NCBI GenBank assembly: GCA_026394495.1
Contig: JAPKYE010000073.1
Location: forward strand, 1 to 48,133
DNA from: Methanobacteriota archaeon
Lineage (GTDB): Archaea; Thermoplasmatota; E2; DHVEG-1
Direction of reading: 5' to 3'
DNA length: 48,133 nucleotides
A program made the translations under genes and the position numbers. The notes beneath the pieces were generated by a model, which made no database searches, had not been told where the DNA came from, and worked only from the letters and a program-made list of their open reading frames with translations. Shown here in pieces: positions 34,435 through 43,363 of the stretch; position 1 is the stretch's first letter; each line of letters begins with the position of its first letter.

Positions 34435-37400
34435 TTATTTGACCATCTGAGAAACAATTTCACAAATCTGCAATTGAATCTCTGATGTTCTCTGTGGGTC
34501 ATCCCAGATGATTTTGTGTGAGTCTGGGTCGATTCTGATACTATCGATAACCATCATGAGATGTTTTACAATATCTTGATATCTCTGGAGAAGTGCTGGT
34601 TGTACCTGTCCTTTCAGTTCCCATCCGACATCACCTTCAAGCTCAGCAACAGTCTTCAACGTCCGCATAAAGACAACCGGGTCAAGATAGACTCCTTTGG
34701 TGAGACCATCCTTAGCAATTCGAACAACCTTCTCCGCAGAGGGGACCTTATACTGGTCGCCTAACTTTTTGTATACCTCGGTGGTTTCTGTGAGGCTTTT
34801 CCAGAGGATATGATGTGGCAGAGAAATCGTTGCCTGGTTGTTGGTTTCGTTTGACTCAGAAACAACATGTGTAGAGTCAGCAACGGCCAGAACCGCGGTG
34901 ATCGCAGGATCAACCATCGTATTAATACTGATATTTTTTGTTGTACCAGCTGCAAGAGACGGTATGAGAACACTCTCAAGTTGATGATTATTATGATCGT
35001 AGAATGAGACCTGGAACGGTGTCGTGATGTCAAGGGTTCCATTGTTTTTAATTGTTACAGTTAGTTTCACGAGAGGCCCTGTATATCGTGCAGAGAATTC
35101 AGAAGGATTCGATGTAAGATACTCGACGAAAACGTTTGTGATAATTAAATCAGGTAAGGGATAATATGGTGCCATCAGTGGATAGAGATCCTGGTTACTT
35201 CCACCGGAGATGTTGTAGGGTGAATCTCCCATGCCATCATCGTTAGCATCGCTGCCCGTGTAATCATCCCAGAAGTTCCCCGCTTTTAAATCAGGGTTAT
35301 ACCAGATGTTGTTGTTGCATTCATCATACGCGTTTTGTGTGTTGTTGATGAAGTTGTTATGGTAGATGCAGTTTTTGTTCTTCTTCGGCTCAGTAAGGCA
35401 GATGCCGTAATTAATATTGTTTGAGATGATATTTTCAGAGATAGTGTTACTGCTTGATAAAGAGAGGCATATGCCGTCATAATTGTATGTAATTGTGTTC
35501 CCTGAGATGGTGTTACTGTTTGATGAAACGAGGTCTATGCCGTAATAATTGTATGTAATAGTGTTCCCCGAGATGGTGGCGCTGGAATCGGAGTGGAGAC
35601 CGATACCCGAGATGCTGTTGTTCGAAATCGTGTTCCCTAAGATGGTGTTACTGGTTGATGAAAAGAGGTCTATGCCGTTATAATTGTTTGTAATTGTGTT
35701 CCCTGAGATGGTGTTAATGTTTGATGAAACGAGGTATATGCCGTCATAATTGTATGTAATCGTGTTCCATGAGATGGTGTTACTGTATGATGAAAAGAGG
35801 TCTATGCCATAATAATTGTTGTTTGAGATGATATTTTCAGAGATAGTGTTAGTGTTGGAATCGGAGTAGAGACCGATACCCGAGTCGCTGTTGTTCGAAA
35901 TTATGTTCCCTGTGATATGACACTGAGTTGTCTCCAGTAATGTTATCCCTGTATCTGTGTTGGAAATATCTTGATTCTGAACAGTGATGTTGGTGCAGCG
36001 GATAAGGATCACCTGCCCTGCAACACCAGGGGTATCTATCACTACGTCTGATTGATCTTCTAGGTACACGAGAGGTCTACCATTGATGGTATTACCAGAG
36101 AATGTATTATCATAGGAGTCGGTAATACCTACACCATCGTTGACAAAATAGTTATTAGAAACGGTATTGCCCGTAGATTCAGAGAGACTTAATCCGTAGC
36201 GGTTGTCTGAGATGATGTTTCCAGAGATAGCGGTGCCTTGGACGGAGTCAAGTCTTACTCCATAATTACTATTTCTTATGGTGAAACCAGTGATGGTCAC
36301 TTCATTTGTTGAGGTGATTCTCACTGCTGGAAGATTCTGGCTGCCATCGATAAACGTCGAAGCCATGTCCTCTCCGAGGAGATGAACTGGTTTTGTTATG
36401 ATGATATGTTCTTGGTATGTGCCTTGGGAAACAAACACGGTTCCTGTCTCAGCGACGCCATTGATACCATCTTGGATTCTATTGAAATGGGTCTCCCCCA
36501 TGCCAGGGGTCGCCTCATCATACGTGGCATTGACATAGGTGACCGAGGGGAGGATAATAATCCCTGCTTGATTGTTCAATTCAAACGATTCATCTATTGT
36601 ATTCTCTGGGTCTATTTGGACAATGAGAGAATACTTCCCATAATACACTGAAGTATCCCATAGGTGATGAACCATGCAAGAACCACCAGGTGAAACACTT
36701 GAAACAGTTTCATCACCAATGATGTATTGCGTATTATTGTAGTCAACTATAATAAACCGAACAGCTACATTTTCTGCTGTACCCCCACCGATATTCAGGA
36801 TTGTGGCGGTAATATTCACTTCGTCTCCAGGTTGAGGAAGCGCGGGATCAATGGTGATGTTCAAATGGGAAAGTGCAAGATCAGGTTTTCCGCTTTCAGA
36901 ATATCCTTTTGAGCCTGAGAGATCAAGAGCAGGATCACCGAGGAGGTTATATTCCATCCCGGCAGACCCCAGCTGCATTATTGCCTCCAAGATTATCCGA
37001 CCAAGGATGTACTCAAAATGTTCAAATAGCGAAGGGAAGAGATAATTTGAATAAAATATATTGCTCGTACTTACAGATGCTCCTAAAAATGCGACAGCAC
37101 CCTTATCGGGAGTATTTACGAATATTTCACCGAAACAATCATCGCTTCCTTGGAACCGTCCCGTGAGACAACTCATACTATACACCAACGGAAGTTTATC
37201 CCCGTTAGCCAGCAGAGGAATTTGCGTACTACAAAGAAGATCCCAACCAGTTGGCCCCCCGTGGCCTACATATACGAGTATTCCTGTTCCATTCTTTATA
37301 TTTTCGATCATATCATCAGATGTGCCTCCTTCATCTGCAAATACTTCGGAGACATTCCACCCTCCACAGCCTAACAGGATTTCTTTTGCCGTCGAATACC

Positions 37401-38781
37401 AGAAGGCCTCAAAAAGATACCCCAGCTCAGCACCTGCTGCCATCATTACTTTTTTATGCCATTCATCCGTATCTGAATAGGTCTGCTCATAGTGTACGGT
37501 TTTCTCTGCAATAACATCTAACTCAGCCTGGTTGTCAACAGAAAAACGCCCGATCATAATATCAGGAGTAGAATAATCCTCATCACCGATGCAGACAAAC
37601 CATCGATCAACAGCAGCCTCACCAATTATATGGGTAGCAACAAACGGAGTATCTCCAACAAGCAGGACATATCCAACATGACCATCACTCATATGGGGTG
37701 CTTGCCAATTAGTAAAGACATATTCAATAAAATCTTTAATATTTGTATCTGTGTTTCCTCCAATAAATGAATTATTGATATTCACAATAGCGACATCAAA
37801 CCCGTTATACGCTGCCCGCCAATGCGCAAGCGCATTCAACTTGTTGTTAAGCGTTCCAGCATCATGATCTTGTTTTGCAGGATTATAAAATTTATTCGAG
37901 GTGATGATCAGATAATCTGCATTTGTTGGATTTGATAGACTCGAGGGATAGGAGACGCTTCCTAACAGCGTCCCCCGCTGATAATCAAGGGATGGCATCT
38001 GCGAAGGCTCGTAGTTAACTATAAGATCTGAATAGATACTCTCCAACGGCCCAACATTTTGAATGACAAGATCCGCAGGTGAACTGTACTGTATTTTCAC
38101 TTGGATAGACGTATACACCCGTAGTTCACAGGTGACCGGATTGTACTGAAAAGGCTGAAAAACCAATTGTACGACTCGTTGATCCCTGATATGAGAGAAG
38201 CCGCTGATTTCTACGAGTGGACCTGGATAAAATGTATCAGTGGCATAACAAACTTTGTCGATAGTGAACGCTTCATCATAATCGGCATATCCTTCCGGAG
38301 AGGTTCGTTCAACCATTTCTGGAACAGGATAAAGAGTAATACCCGAAAGGGTAATATAGGTTGAACTCAAAATCTCAAGATTTACATCTACTGACTCAGG
38401 TACAGCTACCATTTGAGGTTTGATGGGGATCTGTGGTTTACCAACCTCCATGGTAGACACATAACCAGGAAGAACAAACCTCTGATAGCATTCCTCACCA
38501 ATCTGAACAGATTCTGTTTTTAAATCATCTCTATCAATGGTATTTTTTATTATGAGACCAGATTCATCCGAGGCTAACAGCCTTACGACAGTTTCTTCAG
38601 GAACAAATGAATAATCCTTATAAGAAAGACCAATGCTATCTTTGTTTTCCTGCAGGGTTAAGGGAGTCGACTGAGAGATTGCAAAAGAGGAAAACGAGGT
38701 TATAATCAGAAACAAGCATGTCGTTATTGCGAGCAATTGCCTTTTTTTTGTATCCCTAAACTTTTTCATCTTATTATTCAT
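34435..38781 (-). CDS. Secreted C25 (gingipain-like) cysteine peptidase with CARDB and NosD beta-helix domains
   Basis: A 1,448-residue secreted protein with a signal peptide (~15-36). Residues ~240-620 are a C25 peptidase: VGHGGPTGWD with His507, VYSMSCLTGRF with Cys538, and NLLGDPALDLSG closing the domain. Residues ~45-240 resemble the gingipain propeptide. A CARDB domain (~633-745) precedes a right-handed beta-helix (~775-1180) with some 20 turns of about 21-24 residues (SGNTITNNYNGIDLFSS type, NosD-like). A second CARDB (~1215-1330) and an unrecognised helical tail (~1340-1448) follow. It probably degrades extracellular protein, with the beta-helix binding a polymer or spacing the enzyme from the cell. 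ATG 38769 is an alternative start. Confidence 0.88.
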   Translation of the reverse strand: MNNKMKKFRDTKKRQLLAITTCLFLIITSFSSFAISQSTPLTLQENKDSIGLSYKDYSFVPEETVVRLLASDESGLIIKNTIDRDDLKTESVQIGEECYQRFVLPGYVSTMEVGKPQIPIKPQMVAVPESVDVNLEILSSTYITLSGITLYPVPEMVERTSPEGYADYDEAFTIDKVCYATDTFYPGPLVEISGFSHIRDQRVVQLVFQPFQYNPVTCELRVYTSIQVKIQYSSPADLVIQNVGPLESIYSDLIVNYEPSQMPSLDYQRGTLLGSVSYPSSLSNPTNADYLIITSNKFYNPAKQDHDAGTLNNKLNALAHWRAAYNGFDVAIVNINNSFIGGNTDTNIKDFIEYVFTNWQAPHMSDGHVGYVLLVGDTPFVATHIIGEAAVDRWFVCIGDEDYSTPDIMIGRFSVDNQAELDVIAEKTVHYEQTYSDTDEWHKKVMMAAGAELGYLFEAFWYSTAKEILLGCGGWNVSEVFADEGGTSDDMIENIKNGTGILVYVGHGGPTGWDLLCSTQIPLLANGDKLPLVYSMSCLTGRFQGSDDCFGEIFVNTPDKGAVAFLGASVSTSNIFYSNYLFPSLFEHFEYILGRIILEAIMQLGSAGMEYNLLGDPALDLSGSKGYSESGKPDLALSHLNITIDPALPQPGDEVNITATILNIGGGTAENVAVRFIIVDYNNTQYIIGDETVSSVSPGGSCMVHHLWDTSVYYGKYSLIVQIDPENTIDESFELNNQAGIIILPSVTYVNATYDEATPGMGETHFNRIQDGINGVAETGTVFVSQGTYQEHIIITKPVHLLGEDMASTFIDGSQNLPAVRITSTNEVTITGFTIRNSNYGVRLDSVQGTAISGNIISDNRYGLSLSESTGNTVSNNYFVNDGVGITDSYDNTFSGNTINGRPLVYLEDQSDVVIDTPGVAGQVILIRCTNITVQNQDISNTDTGITLLETTQCHITGNIISNNSDSGIGLYSDSNTNTISENIISNNNYYGIDLFSSYSNTISWNTITYNYDGIYLVSSNINTISGNTITNNYNGIDLFSSTSNTILGNTISNNSISGIGLHSDSSATISGNTITYNYYGIDLVSSNSNTISGNTITYNYDGICLSLSSSNTISENIISNNINYGICLTEPKKNKNCIYHNNFINNTQNAYDECNNNIWYNPDLKAGNFWDDYTGSDANDDGMGDSPYNISGGSNQDLYPLMAPYYPLPDLIITNVFVEYLTSNPSEFSARYTGPLVKLTVTIKNNGTLDITTPFQVSFYDHNNHQLESVLIPSLAAGTTKNISINTMVDPAITAVLAVADSTHVVSESNETNNQATISLPHHILWKSLTETTEVYKKLGDQYKVPSAEKVVRIAKDGLTKGVYLDPVVFMRTLKTVAELEGDVGWELKGQVQPALLQRYQDIVKHLMMVIDSIRIDPDSHKIIWDDPQRTSEIQLQICEIVSQMVK
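35400..35915 (-). repeat. Tandem repeats encoding beta-helix turns
   Basis: Within the C25 protein gene, phrases such as GATGGTGTTACTG, AGGTCTATGCCG and ATAATTGTATGTAAT recur about every 63-72 bases. They encode NTISGNTI-NNYNGIDL turns. Near-identical units such as those at about 35470-35530 and 35540-35600 suggest recent unit duplication, making the region length-variable and hard to assemble. Confidence 0.75.
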
Positions 38782-38879
38782 CTTTCATCAAATCCTTTTT
38801 TTGTTTTTTTTTGTTTGAGGCATCGCCCAAAACAAATATTTTAAATTATATTATATGTTGCATTTTATTATTTATATAC

Positions 38880-38915
38880 TTTATAGAAATCGTTTTGAGT
38901 TCTTGGGAAATTTTT
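38880..38915 (-). promoter_or_regulatory. 36-nt conserved upstream element, copy B
   Basis: Identical over 36 nt to copy A at 34211-34246. On the minus strand it is followed at once by AGTATATAAATAAT (about 38866-38879), a good TATA box, and then about 85 nt of leader to the C25 protein ATG. The same element-TATA arrangement at both genes suggests common control. Confidence 0.6.
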
Positions 38916-39057
38916 TACTAAAAAGTGAGGAAAAAAACGAGAGAACCATACGTGTTCCAAAAAAAGATTTGGTGAAAACAGGGGGGAAAATAAGATGAAC
39001 AAAAACACGTCATCCTATTTCCTTGTTTTACGTTATGGTTGTCTATAGTATAAATAA

Positions 39058-39104
39058 TTTATAGAAAAATTTTTTAGTTTTCGTGAGAGTTTTGACAAAA
39101 CAAG
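39058..39104 (-). promoter_or_regulatory. Divergent third copy of the upstream element
   Basis: It begins with the same TTTATAGAAA and then diverges (TTTTTTAGTTTTCGTGAGAG), ending in GACAAAACAAG. On the minus strand it is followed by TTATTTATACTATAG, a TATA-like sequence. It lies about 280 nt upstream of the C25 gene and may be a second, older promoter. The rest of 38782-39203 has no gene. Confidence 0.35.
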
Positions 39105-39203
39105 AAACAATATAAAAACACGTTTTCATGTCTACTAGCCAGAGGAAAAAAACAAAGAAAAATAATAAAAAAACCGTTATCGCTTGAACATTGTTATGGA
39201 GGC

Positions 39204-39926
39204 TTAATAGAAATCATCCCAGGTCGCAGTGAACCGGTCGACAACAGTCTGGAAATGGTACCGCTGAAGAAACGCAATCACTTCATCTCTGTTTGAGATA
39301 CAAAACCCTTCGCCGGAGGCAGGGATATCAATGATCCCCTGGTTGACCAATTTGTTCAAATAGTATGAGAGCAGCGGGGATGTGATATTCAGGTTTGTGA
39401 GGATGTCCTTATGTCGGGCATTCGGATGTTTCAAGAGAAACAACACAATTTTCAACGGGATCTCCTGCCGAAGCAACGCAAGCACTGCTTTATCCTGAGA
39501 TCCGATACTTGCATCAGCAAGGTAATACCGCCGGTACCCCTCTTTCTTGACGATGACGACAAGCTCGTCTTTCTCCATCAACCGAAGGTAGTACTCGGCA
39601 GTTGATCGTGCCATCCCAAGCATCTCAGCAAGTTTACTTACGTGTAACCCTGGATTTGTCGCCACCAAATCATAGATCTTTTGCCGTGTTTTAAGGATGC
39701 GTTTATCTCGAATCCCTGAGGTTTCATCTCGGATATAATACTGTTTAAATCCTGCCTCTTCAACTACGACAATGAAATTGGTTTTCTCTAATAATTGCAA
39801 CTGGTATTCTACATCAGCAAGTTTCATCCCAATGAGTTCTGCGATCTTACTCGCATATACCATGGGGTTTTTTGCAATCAGATCATAGATTTTTTTTTGG
39901 AAAGTCAGATCATGGAAGTTCGTCAT
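39204..39926 (-). CDS. Transcriptional regulator with three tandem winged-helix domains
   Basis: A 240-residue protein made of three winged-helix segments. The first (~8-72) has KIYDLIAKNPMVYASKIAEL, the second (~80-148) has the closely similar KIYDLVATNPGLHVSKLAEM followed by GMARSTAEYYLRLMEKDELV, and the third (~155-225) has LLKHPNARHKDILTNLNITS and LLSYYLNKLV. The first two are internal duplicates. Such ArsR/MarR-like multi-wHTH regulators are common in euryarchaea. It lies four bases after the small membrane gene and between two surface-protein genes, so it may control them, possibly through the 36-nt element. That link is inference. Confidence 0.82.
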   Translation of the reverse strand: MTNFHDLTFQKKIYDLIAKNPMVYASKIAELIGMKLADVEYQLQLLEKTNFIVVVEEAGFKQYYIRDETSGIRDKRILKTRQKIYDLVATNPGLHVSKLAEMLGMARSTAEYYLRLMEKDELVVIVKKEGYRRYYLADASIGSQDKAVLALLRQEIPLKIVLFLLKHPNARHKDILTNLNITSPLLSYYLNKLVNQGIIDIPASGEGFCISNRDEVIAFLQRYHFQTVVDRFTATWDDFY

Positions 39927-39930
39927 ACAT

Positions 39931-40200
39931 TTATCTCTTTAGAGTCGCAATAAACAGGAGACCAAGGATGAGGACGTCAACCAACCCACCAGCGGTGGCA
40001 GAGGACACGATCCTCAAAATGTCTTCAGAGAACAACCCTAAACTAAGCAAGATTCCTTTCACTAAAAACACGAGGAATACAAGACTGACAACCAAGAGTT
40101 TCACGTTCTTGTATCTCCGGTAACTCGCAAGGGATATGATGAATAATCCTAATGAGAACATAGTGATAAAGGCGCTGATAACGAGTTGTTCAAGAGTCAT
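39931..40200 (-). CDS. Small three-helix membrane protein paired with the regulator
   Basis: An 89-residue protein with three hydrophobic helices (~5-25, ~33-53, ~65-87) and a short basic loop (SYRRYKNVK). It has no known function. Genes for small membrane proteins of this kind are often placed directly before multi-wHTH regulators in euryarchaea, and the 4-nt gap to the regulator here implies one transcript. It could sense a membrane signal or sequester the regulator. Confidence 0.7.
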   Translation of the reverse strand: MTLEQLVISAFITMFSLGLFIISLASYRRYKNVKLLVVSLVFLVFLVKGILLSLGLFSEDILRIVSSATAGGLVDVLILGLLFIATLKR

Positions 40201-40245
40201 ACCAATCTCCTACCATATCCAAAAACGTATATTGTGATATAAACC

Positions 40246-42903
40246 TTAATATCGCTTGCGTTTGAGATATTGAAGGTATATAGGATGTGCAAGGATTTTC
40301 ACAAAGAACACACTCCCGGCAATGATGCAGAAGGTGATGTAGAGGAGTATGGTGATGGGGCCACTAAATGCCTTTATTATTGAGGATATCGTGATCGTAT
40401 GCGTACTGAAATGGGGGATACGAACAAACACATACAAACCTGATGTTGTTGACACCCGTAACCATGCAGGATCGGGATTATCGTGGATCGTGAAGAATGC
40501 GGCGACATCGCTTTCTTCTGCGATGGATACATCATCATAAGCGAGATCGACAGTATCTAAATCAGAGAGCACGCCTTCGCCAATGAAGATGACCAGTATG
40601 GTTCCCCTGGTTCCATCATCTGCACTCACGGTAAACCGTACTGATTCCCCGGTGGTATTTGGATCGATATGTAATCCATCGATATAGGAGGAAATGATGG
40701 ATTCTTCATTTTTTGTTACTTCTACCCGTCCACCTACCATACCTAAAGAAGCTTTTGTTTTAATAAACTCTTCAACAGATGCGGTAGTGGTATCTGATGT
40801 TTGTATTGATGTTGATTGTTTTGTTTGTAAAACGAAGTTTGCATCCACTGCCATATTTTCAGGGACAACCTTATTTTGTTTTATTGCAGGTTCATATCCT
40901 TGTAGATTTGCAGTGATGGTATATGTACCTAGGGGGATGGAAAACACATAGTTTCCTGCGTTGTCAGTTTGTTCACATTTTATTGTCACGCCGGTATCTT
41001 CAAGAATCGCACAAATACTGACGCCGCTAAGCGAATTTCTTGAACCATCCTGAACAAGTCCATATATCCATCCTTGTGGTTCGTTTTCCTCTTGCTGATA
41101 CAGAACTGTAATTGGAGTTGATGCAAGCTGATATCCTTCTTTACTTGCGATGATTGTATAAACCATATTAGTAGTTACTGTTGGCGCTGTAAAAATCACC
41201 TGTCCCACATCATTGGTTTGTTTGGTTTGATCATTAAAGGTGACATCTGCTCCGGCGATCACTGCCCCTGATTGTACCGTTATAGTAACAGTAAACGCGG
41301 TGGACTCCAAAACAGTGGGAGCCGCGGTAATCTGCATTTGGTTTTGTTGTGAGGATTGGTTCGTAATCGTTACCGTGTGTATCGGAGACCAGCCGCTTTC
41401 ATCCCCGTAGATATCTTTTGCTTTGACGGTGATATCATATTTTCCTGGAATCGACCATTGATGACTTGCACTCAGTACAGCACCTGAGTCGTATGGACCA
41501 AACCAACTGCTGTAGGTGCCATCACCCCAGGAAAACATATAGTGGATTTGGTCACCATCGGGATCGATCGTGACTGCAGTAAAGGTATACGTTTCTCCGA
41601 CTAATCCTTCGGTGGGTCCATTGGGCTTCGCAGGTGTTTCTGGTGCATGTTCATCTCTGAAACAGTAGATTTTTGACGTGAGCCATGAGGCGGAAAAGAC
41701 GCATCCGTTGGCAATACTGGGAGATGAGCAAGGCGGACTTGTGCCGCCGCCAGTAGCTGTCGTATATTGCCAGATCATGGTTGTGTTTCCATCACCGTTT
41801 CCATAAGCGTCCACGCAAAAAATATTATCCTTATCTGATGAACCACCATAGGAATTAAAGTAGACTTTTCCGTCAGCAACCGCTGGTGATCCATGGATCG
41901 TATGAGATGTCGGGAGTTTGTATTCCCAAATTTTGGTTGTCGTTCCATCGCCGTTGCCTTCAGCATCTAAACAGAAGATTTTTCCAGTTGGTGAACAGAC
42001 GTAGATTTTACCATACGCAAACGCAGGCGATGATTGATAAAATTGTGTATTTGCCATCGTCATATTCCATATTAGTTGACCATTTATTGCGTTATAACAG
42101 GTGATATAGCCGGGATTCTGGCCGTTAGCAACATATACTTTGCCGTTGACAACAGTGGGAGATGCATCGAAAACAACGGTACCTAATGTACGATTCCACA
42201 AATGGTTCGTCGTCCCATCGCCGTTCCCTACGGCATCCAAACAGTAGAGCTTAAGATCTGCTGATAAAACAATATATACTCGTCCATCGACAACTGCTGG
42301 AGACGACGCGCCAATAGCTCCGTTCGTCGTATATTTCCAGATAAGATTGGTTGTTCCATCGCCGTTCCCCGTCGCATTGAGACAGTACACATTTTTGTTA
42401 TAACAACCAAAATAGACTCTGTTGTTCACTATTGCCGGGGAAGCTAGCACATGGAATCCGACGGTGTAGTTCCAGATTTTTGATGTGGTTCCATCACCGT
42501 TTCCAGCAGCATCGAGACAGAGAAGTTCACCAGTGGACCCGTAAGTGCCGACATAGACTTTTCCGTCTACCACGGCAGGTGCTGTTCGCACTTTATCTTC
42601 TGCGGTATAATCCCATATCTTTAATCCAGTTACTATATCGAGACAATAGACATTTTTGTTATCTGAGCCGATATACACCTTTCCGTCGGCAATTGTTGGG
42701 GAGGACTGAGTGATAGAAAATGTCCCATAAGTCCATAGTGTGTTGTTAGTTTCTGGTGCTTTTGATGTCGAGTATCCAGTATGTGCAAGATCATGTTGGG
42801 ACATCGGCCAATCATCAACGGCAACAGTGCCTACTACTCCAACAAACACAGCTGCGATCAGTAGCATACATACGCCTACGCTCACAATTGTATTCTTCTT
42901 CAT
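40246..42903 (-). CDS. Surface PQQ-type beta-propeller protein with PKD and carboxypeptidase-regulatory-like domains
   Basis: 885 residues from ATG 42903, which has GGTGAG 8 nt upstream. The frame is open to 42942, but that would put extra residues before the signal peptide (VGVCMLLIAAVFVGVVG). Residues ~25-420 hold about eight PQQ-like propeller repeats (SSPTIADGKVYIGSDNKNVY, APAVVDGKVYVGTYG) with LDAAGNGDGTT-type loops that look calcium-binding. A PKD-like domain (~425-520; FSWGDGTYSSWFGPYDSG), an Ig-like domain (~525-610), a CarboxypepD_reg-like domain (~615-690; LVQDGSRNSLSGVS) and a C-terminal transmembrane helix with a basic tail (~850-880) follow. No dehydrogenase active site is visible, so binding or scaffolding is more likely than PQQ catalysis. 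Confidence 0.85.
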   Translation of the reverse strand: MKKNTIVSVGVCMLLIAAVFVGVVGTVAVDDWPMSQHDLAHTGYSTSKAPETNNTLWTYGTFSITQSSPTIADGKVYIGSDNKNVYCLDIVTGLKIWDYTAEDKVRTAPAVVDGKVYVGTYGSTGELLCLDAAGNGDGTTSKIWNYTVGFHVLASPAIVNNRVYFGCYNKNVYCLNATGNGDGTTNLIWKYTTNGAIGASSPAVVDGRVYIVLSADLKLYCLDAVGNGDGTTNHLWNRTLGTVVFDASPTVVNGKVYVANGQNPGYITCYNAINGQLIWNMTMANTQFYQSSPAFAYGKIYVCSPTGKIFCLDAEGNGDGTTTKIWEYKLPTSHTIHGSPAVADGKVYFNSYGGSSDKDNIFCVDAYGNGDGNTTMIWQYTTATGGGTSPPCSSPSIANGCVFSASWLTSKIYCFRDEHAPETPAKPNGPTEGLVGETYTFTAVTIDPDGDQIHYMFSWGDGTYSSWFGPYDSGAVLSASHQWSIPGKYDITVKAKDIYGDESGWSPIHTVTITNQSSQQNQMQITAAPTVLESTAFTVTITVQSGAVIAGADVTFNDQTKQTNDVGQVIFTAPTVTTNMVYTIIASKEGYQLASTPITVLYQQEENEPQGWIYGLVQDGSRNSLSGVSICAILEDTGVTIKCEQTDNAGNYVFSIPLGTYTITANLQGYEPAIKQNKVVPENMAVDANFVLQTKQSTSIQTSDTTTASVEEFIKTKASLGMVGGRVEVTKNEESIISSYIDGLHIDPNTTGESVRFTVSADDGTRGTILVIFIGEGVLSDLDTVDLAYDDVSIAEESDVAAFFTIHDNPDPAWLRVSTTSGLYVFVRIPHFSTHTITISSIIKAFSGPITILLYITFCIIAGSVFFVKILAHPIYLQYLKRKRY

Positions 42904-43363
42904 GGTTTTTCTCACCCTATACATAGGCTCCATTGCAAACAAAAATACACGTGAATGGAATAATTATTCTTTTATTTATTTGAAATATGCCTCTTTGGGG
43001 ATTGCTAAGAATTTTGTGCATTCTTATAAATATATGGTTTTTACACCGGTTTTTAAGAAGACAATCTAGCATTTTCATCATCGTGCATCCTGAAATTAAC
43101 CTTTCTTGTATTATTTGTATCGTTTATACTTTTAATAATTTATTGGAAGAGATTTTAACAAACATTTCAGATAAGTCACTCTAGTAACATGTGTTCGCTA
43201 AAAAAAATAGTAAGGATGTTGTTACAGAACAGTATTATCCAGGCAATCTGAGAAGAAACGGAAAAAAAATTAGAAATTTCAATTAGCTGGAAATCGCCTG
43301 AGGGTGTACTCATTGCATAAATAAAGCTTCTATTGCAAAGAATGCGACAGTGGATTTTTTGTA

